DNA of 64,000 nucleotides from Saccharicrinis fermentans DSM 9555 = JCM 21142 (GTDB lineage Bacteria > Bacteroidota > Bacteroidia > Bacteroidales > Marinilabiliaceae), in NCBI RefSeq assembly GCF_000517085.1, contig NZ_KI912107.1:802398-866397 (forward strand). The letters are read 5' to 3'. Position 1 is the first letter of the stretch. Every line of letters starts with the position of its first letter. Of this stretch, positions 1-9,182 are shown piece by piece. Below the pieces are notes generated by a model. It saw only the letters and a list, made by a program, of their open reading frames with translations. It was not told the DNA's origin and did not search any database. The position numbers and the translations under genes were made by a program.

Positions 1-239
1 ATTTTAAAAGTATGAGTCTGGGGCTGTATATTCGAGATGGATTCGGGACTAAGTTGGAGTCTGCCATATTAATGGTGGGACTTAGTTATCGTAACTGGAC
101 AGCCATGACGAGTATAGACATAGATGTGTCAGGCTTAAAAACGCAGCATGTATTTTCAAATGCGCTCGAACTTTCATTGATCTATCAACGCCCTTGGGCT
201 GTCTTAAAGAAAAGAACTATACCATGCGTAAGATTTTAA
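1..239 (+). CDS. PorP/SprF family type IX secretion membrane protein, C-terminal part
   Basis: This is the tail of a gene that starts before the window; about 79 codons remain, open from the left edge to a TAA at 237-239. The fragment has the alternating pattern of C-terminal outer-membrane beta strands and the family-like ending LELSLIYQRP. PorP/SprF proteins act in the outer membrane with the type IX secretion and gliding machinery; that role is family knowledge. The next gene, an OmpA protein with TPR and beta-propeller repeats, overlaps this one by 16 bases, an arrangement common for PorP/SprF genes. The fragment is short, so the exact subfamily cannot be told. Confidence 0.75.
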   Translation, partial: FKSMSLGLYIRDGFGTKLESAILMVGLSYRNWTAMTSIDIDVSGLKTQHVFSNALELSLIYQRPWAVLKKRTIPCVRF

Positions 240-2296
240 TAGCTATTATTGCAGGACTTTTATTTGGGAGCCATGCGCTTTCTCAACCATACCGGATTCA
301 GGATTTAAAACAATGGCAAGTGAAAGGCTTTGCCAAAAGTGCCGCAGATCAAGGTGACTATAATTCAGCTATTTATTTTTACGAATACCTGGTGAAAAAG
401 TATCCGAAAAAAGTAAAGTATTATTGGCAACTTGCTTATCAATATCAATATTCAAGGGATTACGCAAAAGCTTATGAAGCTTTTGATAGTCTAAGTGTGA
501 GGTCTGGTAAAAAATCGGTATTGGCACAATACTATAAAGCGCTTAATGCCAAATCACTTGGTTTTCATGATGAAGCTTATCAGCTGTTGAAGAAAATAAA
601 GGTGAAAGGACAGAAGAAGTGGATGCCAGCTGATTTTGAAATTTTATTGGATAACCATCAGGTAGGGTGTCAATTGGCTGTGGATTTAAAGGATTCTATA
701 CAACGAAAAAAGATGATGAACCCGGGAGAAGAGATTAATCATGGAGGTATAGAGTTTAATCCTTTTTATATTTCCGATACCATTTTTGTTTATTCATCTA
801 GCAATATGGATACCTTAAGATATGTTGATGAAGAAAGCTCTTTGCCTAAAAGAAGATTTTATTATGCCCATAAAGACAGCACGGGTTGGAGGGGAGGGGC
901 AGAACCTGAATTGCCATTCTATAATTCGGATCTATATGATACGGGGGATGGCGTGTTTTCTATAGATGGAAATCGTTTTTATTTTACCCAATGTAATCCC
1001 AACTGGAAGAATAAAATGGTTTGTCATTTATATGTTACCCATAGAGTGAATCGTCAATGGACAGAGCCGCAGAAACTACCGGATGAAATTAATGTGGATA
1101 ACTATTCAAGTACGGAGCCTGCTGTAGGAACCTGTTATGATCCTAATTTAGAGGTTGTTTATTTTGTTTCGGATCGGCCTGGAGGTTATGGAGAAACTGA
1201 TATCTGGTATACGATCTACGACTTGGTTCAACAAACATACCAGAAACCAGTAAATGGAGGGATTTATTTAAATACATCAGGTAGTGAGGCCACTCCTTTT
1301 TATGATCGACTTAAGCATCGAATGTATTTTAGTTCGGATGGTTTGCCGGTCTTTGGTGGAATGGATGTGTTTTATGCGCAGGGTGACCTGGTAAACTGGG
1401 ATGAGCCTGTTAATTTAGGGTATCCTGTAAATTCAAATTATGATGATTTGTATTATTCAGAAAACCAAATGGGAGATAAGGGTTTTATTACATCAAACAG
1501 ACCAGGAGGTGAATATTTAACCCACGAAACATGTTGTGATGATGTGTATGCATGGAAATCAGCTATGTCAGAAAAAGTGAAGGTGACAGGGGTGCTTTGG
1601 GGAAATGAGATGAAGTTAAATGAAATAGATGATCAGAAGGGATTGCTGGAACTTGTTTCAAAGGTTCCAGGTAAACTCAATGATGCTAAAATTAATATAT
1701 ATATACAAAAGGATAGTACGAATTTGATCTATATCAATAGCGTACAGACAAATGCGTATGGTGAGTTTGAATTTCTGACACCTGTTGATATGCGTTATGT
1801 AATGGAGATTGATGATAGACGAGCGATGGATAAAGCGATATCATTTAATACCTTGGGACTGTCTTCTTCTAGTGTAGTGAAGGATTTAAATGATATGGTA
1901 TTACCAACAATGGATACCATACCTGTTTTACTGGAAGGTGTTTTTAAAGATGGTAATAGTACGAAGCTGAGCAATCGTGATAAAGCGCGTTTGGATGGAG
2001 GTCTATTGAAATTAATGAACGAATACAAAGATATATTGGTGGAAGTGGGTTCCCATACCGAGGGGAAAGGAAATGCAAAATATAACCAAAGACTATCTGG
2101 ACAAAGGGCCAAGGCCGTTGTTAAATATTTGGTAAGTAAAGGAGTGGATGCTAATAGATTGAAGGCTGTGGGGTATGGTGGACTTTACCCCATTCAACCT
2201 AATAAAAATGCGGATGGTACGTATAATAGAGAAAGTAAAGCTGTCAATGTTAGAACAGAATTTAGGTTGTTGGATAGTAAGGAAATACAAAGGTAA
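224..2296 (+). CDS. OmpA-family protein with TPR, beta-propeller and regulatory-like domain (PorE-like)
   Basis: Predicted periplasmic protein of 690 residues that links peptidoglycan to the type IX secretion machinery, by analogy with PorE of Porphyromonas. Start 224 was chosen because MRKILIAIIAGLLFG begins a clean signal peptide; the frame is open to an ATG at 194, which would lie deeper inside porP. Order of parts: signal peptide (1-20), TPR-like helices (about 20-150), WD40/PD40-like propeller (about 165-450, with repeated SSD and SDRPGG turns), a beta-sandwich like carboxypeptidase regulatory domains (about 480-570), and an OmpA C-terminal domain (about 590-690, with RLSGQRAKAVVKYL and AVGYGG). 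It overlaps porP by 16 bases, so the two are probably co-translated. The PorE assignment rests on architecture and neighbourhood. Confidence 0.8.
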   Translation: MRKILIAIIAGLLFGSHALSQPYRIQDLKQWQVKGFAKSAADQGDYNSAIYFYEYLVKKYPKKVKYYWQLAYQYQYSRDYAKAYEAFDSLSVRSGKKSVLAQYYKALNAKSLGFHDEAYQLLKKIKVKGQKKWMPADFEILLDNHQVGCQLAVDLKDSIQRKKMMNPGEEINHGGIEFNPFYISDTIFVYSSSNMDTLRYVDEESSLPKRRFYYAHKDSTGWRGGAEPELPFYNSDLYDTGDGVFSIDGNRFYFTQCNPNWKNKMVCHLYVTHRVNRQWTEPQKLPDEINVDNYSSTEPAVGTCYDPNLEVVYFVSDRPGGYGETDIWYTIYDLVQQTYQKPVNGGIYLNTSGSEATPFYDRLKHRMYFSSDGLPVFGGMDVFYAQGDLVNWDEPVNLGYPVNSNYDDLYYSENQMGDKGFITSNRPGGEYLTHETCCDDVYAWKSAMSEKVKVTGVLWGNEMKLNEIDDQKGLLELVSKVPGKLNDAKINIYIQKDSTNLIYINSVQTNAYGEFEFLTPVDMRYVMEIDDRRAMDKAISFNTLGLSSSSVVKDLNDMVLPTMDTIPVLLEGVFKDGNSTKLSNRDKARLDGGLLKLMNEYKDILVEVGSHTEGKGNAKYNQRLSGQRAKAVVKYLVSKGVDANRLKAVGYGGLYPIQPNKNADGTYNRESKAVNVRTEFRLLDSKEIQR

Positions 2297-2305
2297 TTAT
2301 TAGAT

Positions 2306-5266
2306 ATGGAGCAATATTTTAAATACGACACATTAAAAAATGTTGTGGAACTGTTTGGACTTTTTATAAGCTATAAGAACCAGGCACACGAAATGCTGAA
2401 CTATTCATATCTGGATCAATACATGGGTTCGCGTTTTGCCCAAAGGGTAAGAATGGAAATGCTTGATTATTATAAAGAATATGCCACTCAACTAGAGGAG
2501 CAAACAGATGCGCATGTGCATGGCATAGCTCTAAAAAAGCATCTGAACTTTTTAAATGATGACCTTTCAAAAAATCAAAAAGTAGAGTTTTATATTGTTC
2601 TTTTGAACTATGTGATTGATACAGAGAAGGTTTCGGAGAGTAAAGAATATGTTACCCAGTTAAAAGAGCGCTTAAAAATAGTGTCCGATACATTTAATCT
2701 GGATGAAAGCCGGATAGAGAGTGTTGCTCATTTTATGAGTGATGACTTGGCTTTGGAGAAAAATTCTAAATCTTTATTTGTCATCGGAAATTTTAGTCGG
2801 GTCAAATTAAAATCCTTTCGAATGTATGATAAGAAGGATATAAAAGGGAAGATCGTAGCCTTGTATGTTCCGTCTATTTCTTCTTTTCTGATTCGGTATA
2901 GTGGCTCGCAAGAATTACATCTTAACAAGCAAATACTATTTCCTGAAAGAGTATACCAGTTTGCATTGGGTGGAGTAATTGAAGCAAATGAAATGACACC
3001 CATTTATTTTGCAGATTTGTATACCGATTTTTGCAAGGAAGATATAGACCGTTTAGAACTGGTCGCTCAGGATGTAGAGAAGACTTTTAAGGGTACAAAC
3101 CTGGGCGTCAAAAAATTGTCGTTTAAAGTGAAATCACGACAATTAATGGCTGTTATGGGCCGGAGTGGTACTGGAAAAACAACTTTATTTAATGTATTAA
3201 GTGGTATTGCAAAGCCTAATAGTGGGCATGTGTATTTGAATGGTCATAATTTGCATGAAAATCTCGATAAGTTAAAGCGTCACCTGGGGTATGTGCCACA
3301 GGAAGATTTATTGATCGAAGAATTGACCGTTTTTCAGAATCTTAAGTTTGGCGCTCAATTATGCCGGGATGACCTGTCAGAAAAGGATATTGAGGAGTTG
3401 GTACTAAAAACATTGCTGGATTTTGGATTGTTAAATATCAAGGATTTGCGGGTTGGAAGTCCCTTGGATAAGGTCATAAGTGGGGGACAAAGAAAGAGGT
3501 TGAATATAGCGCTGGAGCTGATACGGCGGCCTGATGTGCTTTTTGTGGATGAACCTACATCTGGTCTGTCTTCGTCGGATGCCTTGCTGGTGATTAAATT
3601 ACTTAAACAAATTGCTGGTATGGGGAATATTGTGATTATCAATATACACCAACCACCTTCCGATTTGTTTATGCTGTTTGATAAGCTATTGATACTTGAT
3701 GAGAACGGATATGCTGCCTTTTATGGCAACCCATTTTCTGCATCATCATATTTTAAAAAGCAACTGGGGTTTGTGGATTCTATTAATGATGATAGTTTGA
3801 AATTTGGCCAGTGCAACCCAGAACAGGTAATTAACCTCCTCGAGTATAAAAAGCTTACGGCGGAGGGGACACCAACCGGAGATCGAGTGTATGACAGTAC
3901 CCAATGGCATCGTTTATTTACCAAAGAAGTTCAAGAAGATATTGGTATGGAATTTAATGAGCTGGCCGCCTCGCTAACTACTATTCCCAATAGAATAAAA
4001 CAATTTGGAATATATTTAAAACGTAATATTCAAATCAGAAAATCCGATACTCAATATCTGGCTATGATATTTCTGGGTTCGCCCTTGTTGGCTCTTATGA
4101 TGGCATTCTTCTTAAAGTCGACGAACCTAGAAACACATGAATATCGTTTTATGGATAATGACAACCTGCCGGTATACTTGTTTATAAGTGTAGTGGTTTC
4201 TCTTTTTTTGGGCTTAATCTTAAGCTCTGGCGAGATATTTAGAGATTTGAAGGTGATCAAACGTGAGGCTTTTCTTAGTCTAAGTCCTTCGTCCTATTTG
4301 AATTCAAAAGTAGTTTATGTGGCTGTGGTAAATGCTGTGCAAATTTCTTTATATGTTTTAGTCGGTAATTCTATATTGGAAATCAAAGGTTTATATTGGC
4401 AATATATGCTGGTGCTGTGGTTAACAGCTTTTTCTTCTAGTATGTTAGGCCTTTATATATCCGCTAAATTTAAGTCTATTTTATCTATTTATATTACCAT
4501 ACCCTTTTTGTTAATTCCTCAGATTTTATTGGCTGGTGCCATATTAGATTTTGATAAGATTCATCATTCCTTGGCCTCGAAAAAATATGTGCCTGTTTAT
4601 GCCAATATGAATATTTCCAGATGGGCATATGAGTCGCTTGTTGTTTTACAGTTTACCGAAAATAAGTACGACGAGGGGCTGACCGACTTGTTGGTTAAAC
4701 AAAGCAAAATGAGTTACCATGCCAACTTTTTTATTCCGAAGATTGAAACTTTATTGGCTGATTTTCATAGGGATAAGGAAGTGAAAGGTGAGCTTGAAAT
4801 GATGTTGCGAGAACTTATGTTTCAGTTTCCAGAGGTTGAGAAGCAGATTTTAAAGATACATGTAGAACAAGGAAATGTTGTTGAATTACAACAGCTTATA
4901 TCTAAAGTGAAAAAGTGGCTGCGACTTAATATGAGTCATTTGTACGATAAAGTTGAAGAACAGCGAAGTGCCAGACAGGGACATATTGTTAAAAAGGATT
5001 ATTTTAACCAAAAACTATCTGATTTTATGCTAAAGGCCAACGACTATGTAAAATATGTATACGAGGATGGAGATATGATCAGAAAATTTCAGCCTGGGTA
5101 TTATGTTTCGGATAGTGCTATTGGTCGGTCTCATTATTATGCGCCCCAAAAAAGAATAGGGAATATATTGGTTAAGACATGGGTATACAATTTGTTTATA
5201 TTGGCCATTTTTGCTTTGGTGTTTTATGTGGCTGTTTATATTCATTTGAAAAGAAATAAGTTTTGA
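2306..5266 (+). CDS. ABC transporter, fused ATPase and permease, with TerB-like N-terminal region
   Basis: This 986-residue protein is a half-transporter of the ABCG/ABC-2 type with both domains in one chain. The ATPase lies at about 255-480: Walker A GRSGTGKTT near 285, signature ISGGQRKRLN near 391, Walker B VLFVDEPTSG near 412, and the switch His in NIHQPP. Several membrane helices follow from about 590, then a soluble stretch of about 190 residues and one last helix close to the C-terminus. The first ~170 residues are helical and resemble TerB-like domains by eye, followed by a beta-rich linker up to the ATPase. The substrate is unknown. The gene starts 9 bases after the PorE-like gene, so it is likely in the same operon. 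Confidence 0.8.
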   Translation: MEQYFKYDTLKNVVELFGLFISYKNQAHEMLNYSYLDQYMGSRFAQRVRMEMLDYYKEYATQLEEQTDAHVHGIALKKHLNFLNDDLSKNQKVEFYIVLLNYVIDTEKVSESKEYVTQLKERLKIVSDTFNLDESRIESVAHFMSDDLALEKNSKSLFVIGNFSRVKLKSFRMYDKKDIKGKIVALYVPSISSFLIRYSGSQELHLNKQILFPERVYQFALGGVIEANEMTPIYFADLYTDFCKEDIDRLELVAQDVEKTFKGTNLGVKKLSFKVKSRQLMAVMGRSGTGKTTLFNVLSGIAKPNSGHVYLNGHNLHENLDKLKRHLGYVPQEDLLIEELTVFQNLKFGAQLCRDDLSEKDIEELVLKTLLDFGLLNIKDLRVGSPLDKVISGGQRKRLNIALELIRRPDVLFVDEPTSGLSSSDALLVIKLLKQIAGMGNIVIINIHQPPSDLFMLFDKLLILDENGYAAFYGNPFSASSYFKKQLGFVDSINDDSLKFGQCNPEQVINLLEYKKLTAEGTPTGDRVYDSTQWHRLFTKEVQEDIGMEFNELAASLTTIPNRIKQFGIYLKRNIQIRKSDTQYLAMIFLGSPLLALMMAFFLKSTNLETHEYRFMDNDNLPVYLFISVVVSLFLGLILSSGEIFRDLKVIKREAFLSLSPSSYLNSKVVYVAVVNAVQISLYVLVGNSILEIKGLYWQYMLVLWLTAFSSSMLGLYISAKFKSILSIYITIPFLLIPQILLAGAILDFDKIHHSLASKKYVPVYANMNISRWAYESLVVLQFTENKYDEGLTDLLVKQSKMSYHANFFIPKIETLLADFHRDKEVKGELEMMLRELMFQFPEVEKQILKIHVEQGNVVELQQLISKVKKWLRLNMSHLYDKVEEQRSARQGHIVKKDYFNQKLSDFMLKANDYVKYVYEDGDMIRKFQPGYYVSDSAIGRSHYYAPQKRIGNILVKTWVYNLFILAIFALVFYVAVYIHLKRNKF

Positions 5267-5595
5267 GATATGATGAATATGGAGGTGCGTTAAACAAAAA
5301 ATGAATGGGAATGTAAGAAAGTATTCTATTATTTGATGTGCGGGTTTGTTATGTTTTAAGATTATAGTGCCTTGATTGCTAGTGTGCTGGGCCTGTTTAT
5401 TTTTGTCCTTTGGGTTTGGTTTAATAAAAAAGAAACTTTATGCGTCGGTATGCGTAAGTTTAGTAACTTTAATGGTAAGGTTTTTTCTTGCCGGATAAGG
5501 GTTGTTGTAACCTGATATATGTGGAACTTGTTGGGTGATTTTTTTAGATCAGAGAATCGTTGTGATTTTGGGTAAGTTCCATGAGATAATAAAGA
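5267..5595. other. Non-coding gap between ABC transporter and small secreted protein
   Basis: 329 AT-rich bases with no convincing gene on either strand. I see no strong terminator hairpin and no exact TAnnTTTG promoter box. The promoter of the following gene presumably lies here. Confidence 0.5.
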
Positions 5596-6105
5596 ATGAA
5601 TTTTAAACACATTAATAATATGATAAACTTTACTTCAAGGGTTTTACTTGCAGTTTTACTGTTATCTGCCATTGCAAGGAATACCCAAGCTCAGTCATGC
5701 GCTGATGTTCTTAAGCTTTGTCCGCCTGTAGATGAGCTTTATAATAAAAAGGCCATGGCTCGAACGTATAAGATGAACCCCACACAAAAGCTTAAAATAA
5801 TTCACGTGTTTTATGGTAGCACGGCATATCATATTAATATTTGTAAGTATGATAGTTTGGGAGATTTTCGTTTGAAAGTATTGGATTATGAAAACGGAAA
5901 TGTTTTTTGGGACAATGGAGATGATAATTTTACGGATGAAATTAATATTAGTTTTGGTTCTACTAAACGGGTTATTCTAGAGATAACAGCCGAGAACCCC
6001 GAAAAATTTCATGAACAAAGGAGTTGTATTGGTCTTGTTATAAATTATCATCGAGAGGAGAGAAAAGATGAGATTCCTGAGCCTTCGAACCCGATAGGTT
6101 TATAA
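5596..6105 (+). CDS. Small secreted protein of unknown function
   Basis: I do not recognise this 169-residue protein. It has a signal peptide (hydrophobic VLLAVLLLSAIA, cleavage probably after TQAQ), so the mature part of about 135 residues would be periplasmic or secreted. The mature part begins with two cysteines (SCADVLKLC) and later has one more (RSCIG). The body looks like a beta-sandwich: IIHVFYGSTAYHINICKYDSL, and FWDNGDDNFTD, a loop that may bind a cation. A start at 5620 (MINFTSRV) would give a shorter signal peptide and is equally possible. It stands alone between non-coding gaps. Confidence 0.6.
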   Translation: MNFKHINNMINFTSRVLLAVLLLSAIARNTQAQSCADVLKLCPPVDELYNKKAMARTYKMNPTQKLKIIHVFYGSTAYHINICKYDSLGDFRLKVLDYENGNVFWDNGDDNFTDEINISFGSTKRVILEITAENPEKFHEQRSCIGLVINYHREERKDEIPEPSNPIGL

Positions 6106-6186
6106 GAGATGAATCAATTTTTATTTTGGTCCGACACAAGGTTGTTTTGTGGTGATGGGTTTTATGTGCTTGGTTTTTAAATAACA

Positions 6187-7431
6187 ATGTTTACTAAGAA
6201 GAATATTGATGTAGAAATATTTTGCGGATCCAAGATAGCGCTAAAAATGAAGGGTGACTATTTTGTAGGAGAGTCGCAAAGAAGATTGTCTGGTGCATGG
6301 TGTGCATCTATTTATGATAACAAAATTTTGCTGGAAGATGATATTGAAATTATCATGTCTTCAGAAGATGTTTGTTTAACTCCTGTATCTGTTGAACACA
6401 CGGGTTTCTTGTTGGGATCAGACCATCGAGGAAGTAGATTTAGTGAGCAGATGTTCAAAGGAAATATACTACTTCAGCGCAAGAAGGAAGAGATAGTAAT
6501 TGTTAATGAGGTGGATATTGAAAGTTTTGTAACAAGCATACTTTGTAATCGCTTCCCGAAAAGTACGCAGATAGAATATTTGAAGGTTCAGGCTGTTACA
6601 CTTAGAAGCTCTTCTATTGCCTTGGCTATGTCTGATCATAAGAGAGTGACCACTTCTGTTTTTAAAGAGTCTGATTACTGTAGTATATTTGATTTTAGAC
6701 CACAAAAGCTGATAGAGAACTATAGCGGGGTTTCTAAGGTATGTAATCATCAGGCGCATGATGCCGTTAAGGGGACCAAAGGTATGGCTTTGGTATATCA
6801 TGATTCAGTGAGTTATATTCCACAAACACTTTGCTGTGGAGGGATAACTGAGAACGCCGACGCTGGCTTGGCGAGCGTTTTTGATGCCGAACTATTTAAT
6901 AATATAGACTTGTCCATTAACGATCATATGGAGCAATGGATCTATAGTGCCTCCCATAGTTATTGTAATGTGGATGCTGTGTCTGCAATGGAAGATCTTA
7001 CCTGGGGAAGCAAAATTGATTTATCAGAAGCATACAGGTGGAAACGCAATGTGGAAATTGTTTATTTTAATGCTTTGCTCCGAAATAAGTTTGATATCAA
7101 TATAGGTAATTTCCAAACCATGGAAATAGTAGAGCGGGGAGCCTCAGGAATTGTCAAAGCGGTTTTGGTAGGGGGAGATGCTTGTGAGGTTGTTTTGAAG
7201 CAAGATGATTTGGATTATTTGATGGTGTTATTGGATTTGCCAAGTAGGTCATTTGTGGTTGAAGTAAACCTAGAAGAAGAGGAGCCAACTCTTGAATTAA
7301 ATGGTGCTGGTATGGGGGTTGGCCAAGGTATTTGTAACGTTGGAGCTTTTGCCATGGCCCAGCAAGGTAAGTCTATGAGTGATATCTTTCAGCACTATTT
7401 GCCAGAGTATATGTTAGAAAAACAATATTAG
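6187..7431 (+). CDS. SpoIID/LytB domain protein
   Basis: A 414-residue protein with a SpoIID/LytB-like core. In spore-formers SpoIID is a lytic transglycosylase and LytB an amidase enhancer; Bacteroidota homologues are presumed to act on cell wall, but this is not established here. Matching segments are VDIESFVTSILCNRFPKS, the following YLKVQAVTLRSSSIA, QAHDAVKGTKGMALVY, then LCCGGITENAD, and a C-terminal GMGVGQGICNVGAFAMA, which corresponds to the HGVGMSQYGA motif with its His replaced. The N-terminus (MFTKKNIDVEIFCGSK) has no signal peptide, odd for a wall enzyme; no better upstream start is visible. It is monocistronic. Confidence 0.75.
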   Translation: MFTKKNIDVEIFCGSKIALKMKGDYFVGESQRRLSGAWCASIYDNKILLEDDIEIIMSSEDVCLTPVSVEHTGFLLGSDHRGSRFSEQMFKGNILLQRKKEEIVIVNEVDIESFVTSILCNRFPKSTQIEYLKVQAVTLRSSSIALAMSDHKRVTTSVFKESDYCSIFDFRPQKLIENYSGVSKVCNHQAHDAVKGTKGMALVYHDSVSYIPQTLCCGGITENADAGLASVFDAELFNNIDLSINDHMEQWIYSASHSYCNVDAVSAMEDLTWGSKIDLSEAYRWKRNVEIVYFNALLRNKFDINIGNFQTMEIVERGASGIVKAVLVGGDACEVVLKQDDLDYLMVLLDLPSRSFVVEVNLEEEEPTLELNGAGMGVGQGICNVGAFAMAQQGKSMSDIFQHYLPEYMLEKQY

Positions 7432-7623
7432 TATATATATGATGAATAGTAGTTTTCTTGGGCTTACAGAGTCGTATAATGTTACAATGAAAGAGCCCAG
7501 GGAACAGTTGAGGTGCAGCATATTTTTTATGAATGGCTTGGTCTAAATAGATATTTATGTCTCACTAGCTGATGCTAGATATAGAACCAGGCATTAACTT
7601 AGGTCTAAATTTGATGCGGGATC

Positions 7624-7665
7624 AAAAAAAAGAGGCTGCCTCATATGAGACAGCCTCTTTTTTTA
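7624..7665. terminator. Bidirectional terminator between SpoIID-like gene and oxoamine synthase gene
   Basis: Stem AGAGGCTG at 7631-7638 pairs with CAGCCTCT at 7651-7658, with an A-run before and a T-run after. It can end transcription from both convergent genes. Confidence 0.85.
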
Positions 7666-7676
7666 TTATATAGTTA

Positions 7677-8930
7677 TTATAAGATATTCGCAATTTTATC
7701 GCTTTGGTATTTACCGGCAACCAATTTTTCTTTCACTTCAGCAAAAGCTTTTATGGTGTATTCAACATCTTCAAGCGTATGCACAGCAGTTGGTATAATT
7801 CTTAACATCAACTGATCTTTTGGTATTACAGGGTAAACCACAATAGAACAGAATATATTATAGTTCTCTCTCAAATCCATGGTCAATTGAGTAGCTTCAG
7901 GAACGGTACCATTTAAGAATACGGGAGTTACCGGAGATTCAGTATTGCCTAAATCAAATCCATCCGCTCTTAACCCTTTTTGTAAGGCATTCACAATTTT
8001 CCAAAGGTTATCTTTAAGCTCGGGTCTGTTTTTTAATAGTTCCAGTCTTTTTAAAGCACCTATTACCATTGGCATAGGAAGAGATTTTGCAAATATTTGT
8101 GAACGCATATTATAGCGAAGATAATTTACAATTTCTTCTTCTCCAGCCACAAAAGCTCCAATGCCAGCCATTGATTTAGCAAAAGTACTGAAATATACAT
8201 CCACCCCATCAATTACACCAAAATGCTCTGGCGTACCAGCACCGGTTTTACCCATTGTACCAAATCCGTGTGCGTCATCAACGAGTAAACGGAAGTCGAA
8301 CTTTTCTTTTAAGGCAACTATTTTGTCCAAAGCCCCCAAGTCTCCGGCCATACCAAAAACTCCTTCGGTAATTACCAGAATACCACCGCCTGATTCGTTT
8401 GCTCTCTTGGTTGCTGTGGCCAACATCTTTTCGCAACGCGCAATATCATTGTGAGGAAAGACAAAACTTTTTCCTCCTTTTGCTTTATGTAAGAAAACGC
8501 CATCCATGATACAGGCATGTGATTCAGAATCGTAAACAATCACATCATTTCGTGTACATAAAGTGTCAATGATGGACACCATTCCCTGGTAGCCAAAATT
8601 CAGCAGGTAAGAATCTTCTTTCCCTACAAACTCAGCAAGATTAGACTCTAGTTCTTCGTGTATGCTGGTGTGACCCGACATTGCACGTGCCCCCATGGGA
8701 TATGCCAAACCGTATTCAACAGCAGCATCAGCATCTGCTTTTCGAACTTCGGGGTGGTTAGCTAAACCTAAATAGTTATTGAGACTCCAGGTAAGTACTT
8801 CCTTACCACGGAATTTCATTTTCGCTCCGACTTCACCTTCCAGTTTCGGGAAAATATAATAACCATGCGCAGCTTTACCATACTGACCCAAAGGCCCCAT
8901 GGTCTTTTTTATCTTATCAAAAATATCCAC
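7677..8930 (-). CDS. Alpha-oxoamine synthase family PLP enzyme (serine palmitoyltransferase / KBL-like)
   Basis: A cytoplasmic PLP enzyme of 417 residues that condenses an amino acid with an acyl thioester and loses CO2. The PLP lysine lies in FSTFAKSMAG and the cofactor Asp/His in VDDAHGFGTMG; the N-terminal NNYLGL and SGHTSIHEELE segments are typical. Members include serine palmitoyltransferase (sphingolipids), 2-amino-3-ketobutyrate CoA ligase (KBL, threonine breakdown) and cysteate acyltransferase (sulfonolipids). Bacteroidota carry several paralogues, and sequence by eye does not separate them. No threonine dehydrogenase is adjacent, which slightly favours a lipid role. It is monocistronic, with a -7 box at 8960-8967. 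Confidence 0.8.
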   Translation of the reverse strand: MDIFDKIKKTMGPLGQYGKAAHGYYIFPKLEGEVGAKMKFRGKEVLTWSLNNYLGLANHPEVRKADADAAVEYGLAYPMGARAMSGHTSIHEELESNLAEFVGKEDSYLLNFGYQGMVSIIDTLCTRNDVIVYDSESHACIMDGVFLHKAKGGKSFVFPHNDIARCEKMLATATKRANESGGGILVITEGVFGMAGDLGALDKIVALKEKFDFRLLVDDAHGFGTMGKTGAGTPEHFGVIDGVDVYFSTFAKSMAGIGAFVAGEEEIVNYLRYNMRSQIFAKSLPMPMVIGALKRLELLKNRPELKDNLWKIVNALQKGLRADGFDLGNTESPVTPVFLNGTVPEATQLTMDLRENYNIFCSIVVYPVIPKDQLMLRIIPTAVHTLEDVEYTIKAFAEVKEKLVAGKYQSDKIANIL

Positions 8931-8959
8931 GTTGTATATCTTTTATGAATTTAAAGGGG

Positions 8960-8967
8960 CAAAGGTA
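8960..8967 (-). promoter_or_regulatory. Predicted -7 box for the oxoamine synthase gene
   Basis: On the minus strand this reads TACCTTTG, an exact match to the Bacteroidota TAnnTTTG consensus, 29 bases before the start codon. No clear -33 TTTG was found. Confidence 0.55.
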
Positions 8968-9065
8968 ATATTTTTTGATAATCGAGATACCTAATTAATA
9001 TGAAAATATGGAAATATAAATATGTTGTTCAGCTACCAATTGTTTTTTATTTGGTATTAAAAGAT

Positions 9066-9073
9066 TATCTTTG
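9066..9073 (+). promoter_or_regulatory. Predicted -7 box for the bamD operon
   Basis: TATCTTTG matches TAnnTTTG and lies 109 bases before bamD, which predicts a leader of roughly 100 bases. An upstream ATTG at about -37 is a weak -33 candidate. Confidence 0.5.
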
Positions 9074-9182
9074 CACGTTGTTATATATTAAGAGATATGG
9101 AGTTTTTTTACGTAAAAGTTTCTTACTTCGTTTATTTTCAGTTGGTTATAAAATTTTATTCATATAAAACATCAATGCATTA

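Noticed and set aside
194..223. Earlier start at 194 for the PorE-like gene
   Set aside because: It would add ten charged residues before a clean signal peptide; the ATG at 224 fits export.
7439..7546. A 35-codon frame beginning MMNSSFLGLTESYN between the SpoIID-like gene and the terminator
   Set aside because: No signal peptide, no recognisable motif and no promoter; a frame this short is expected by chance.
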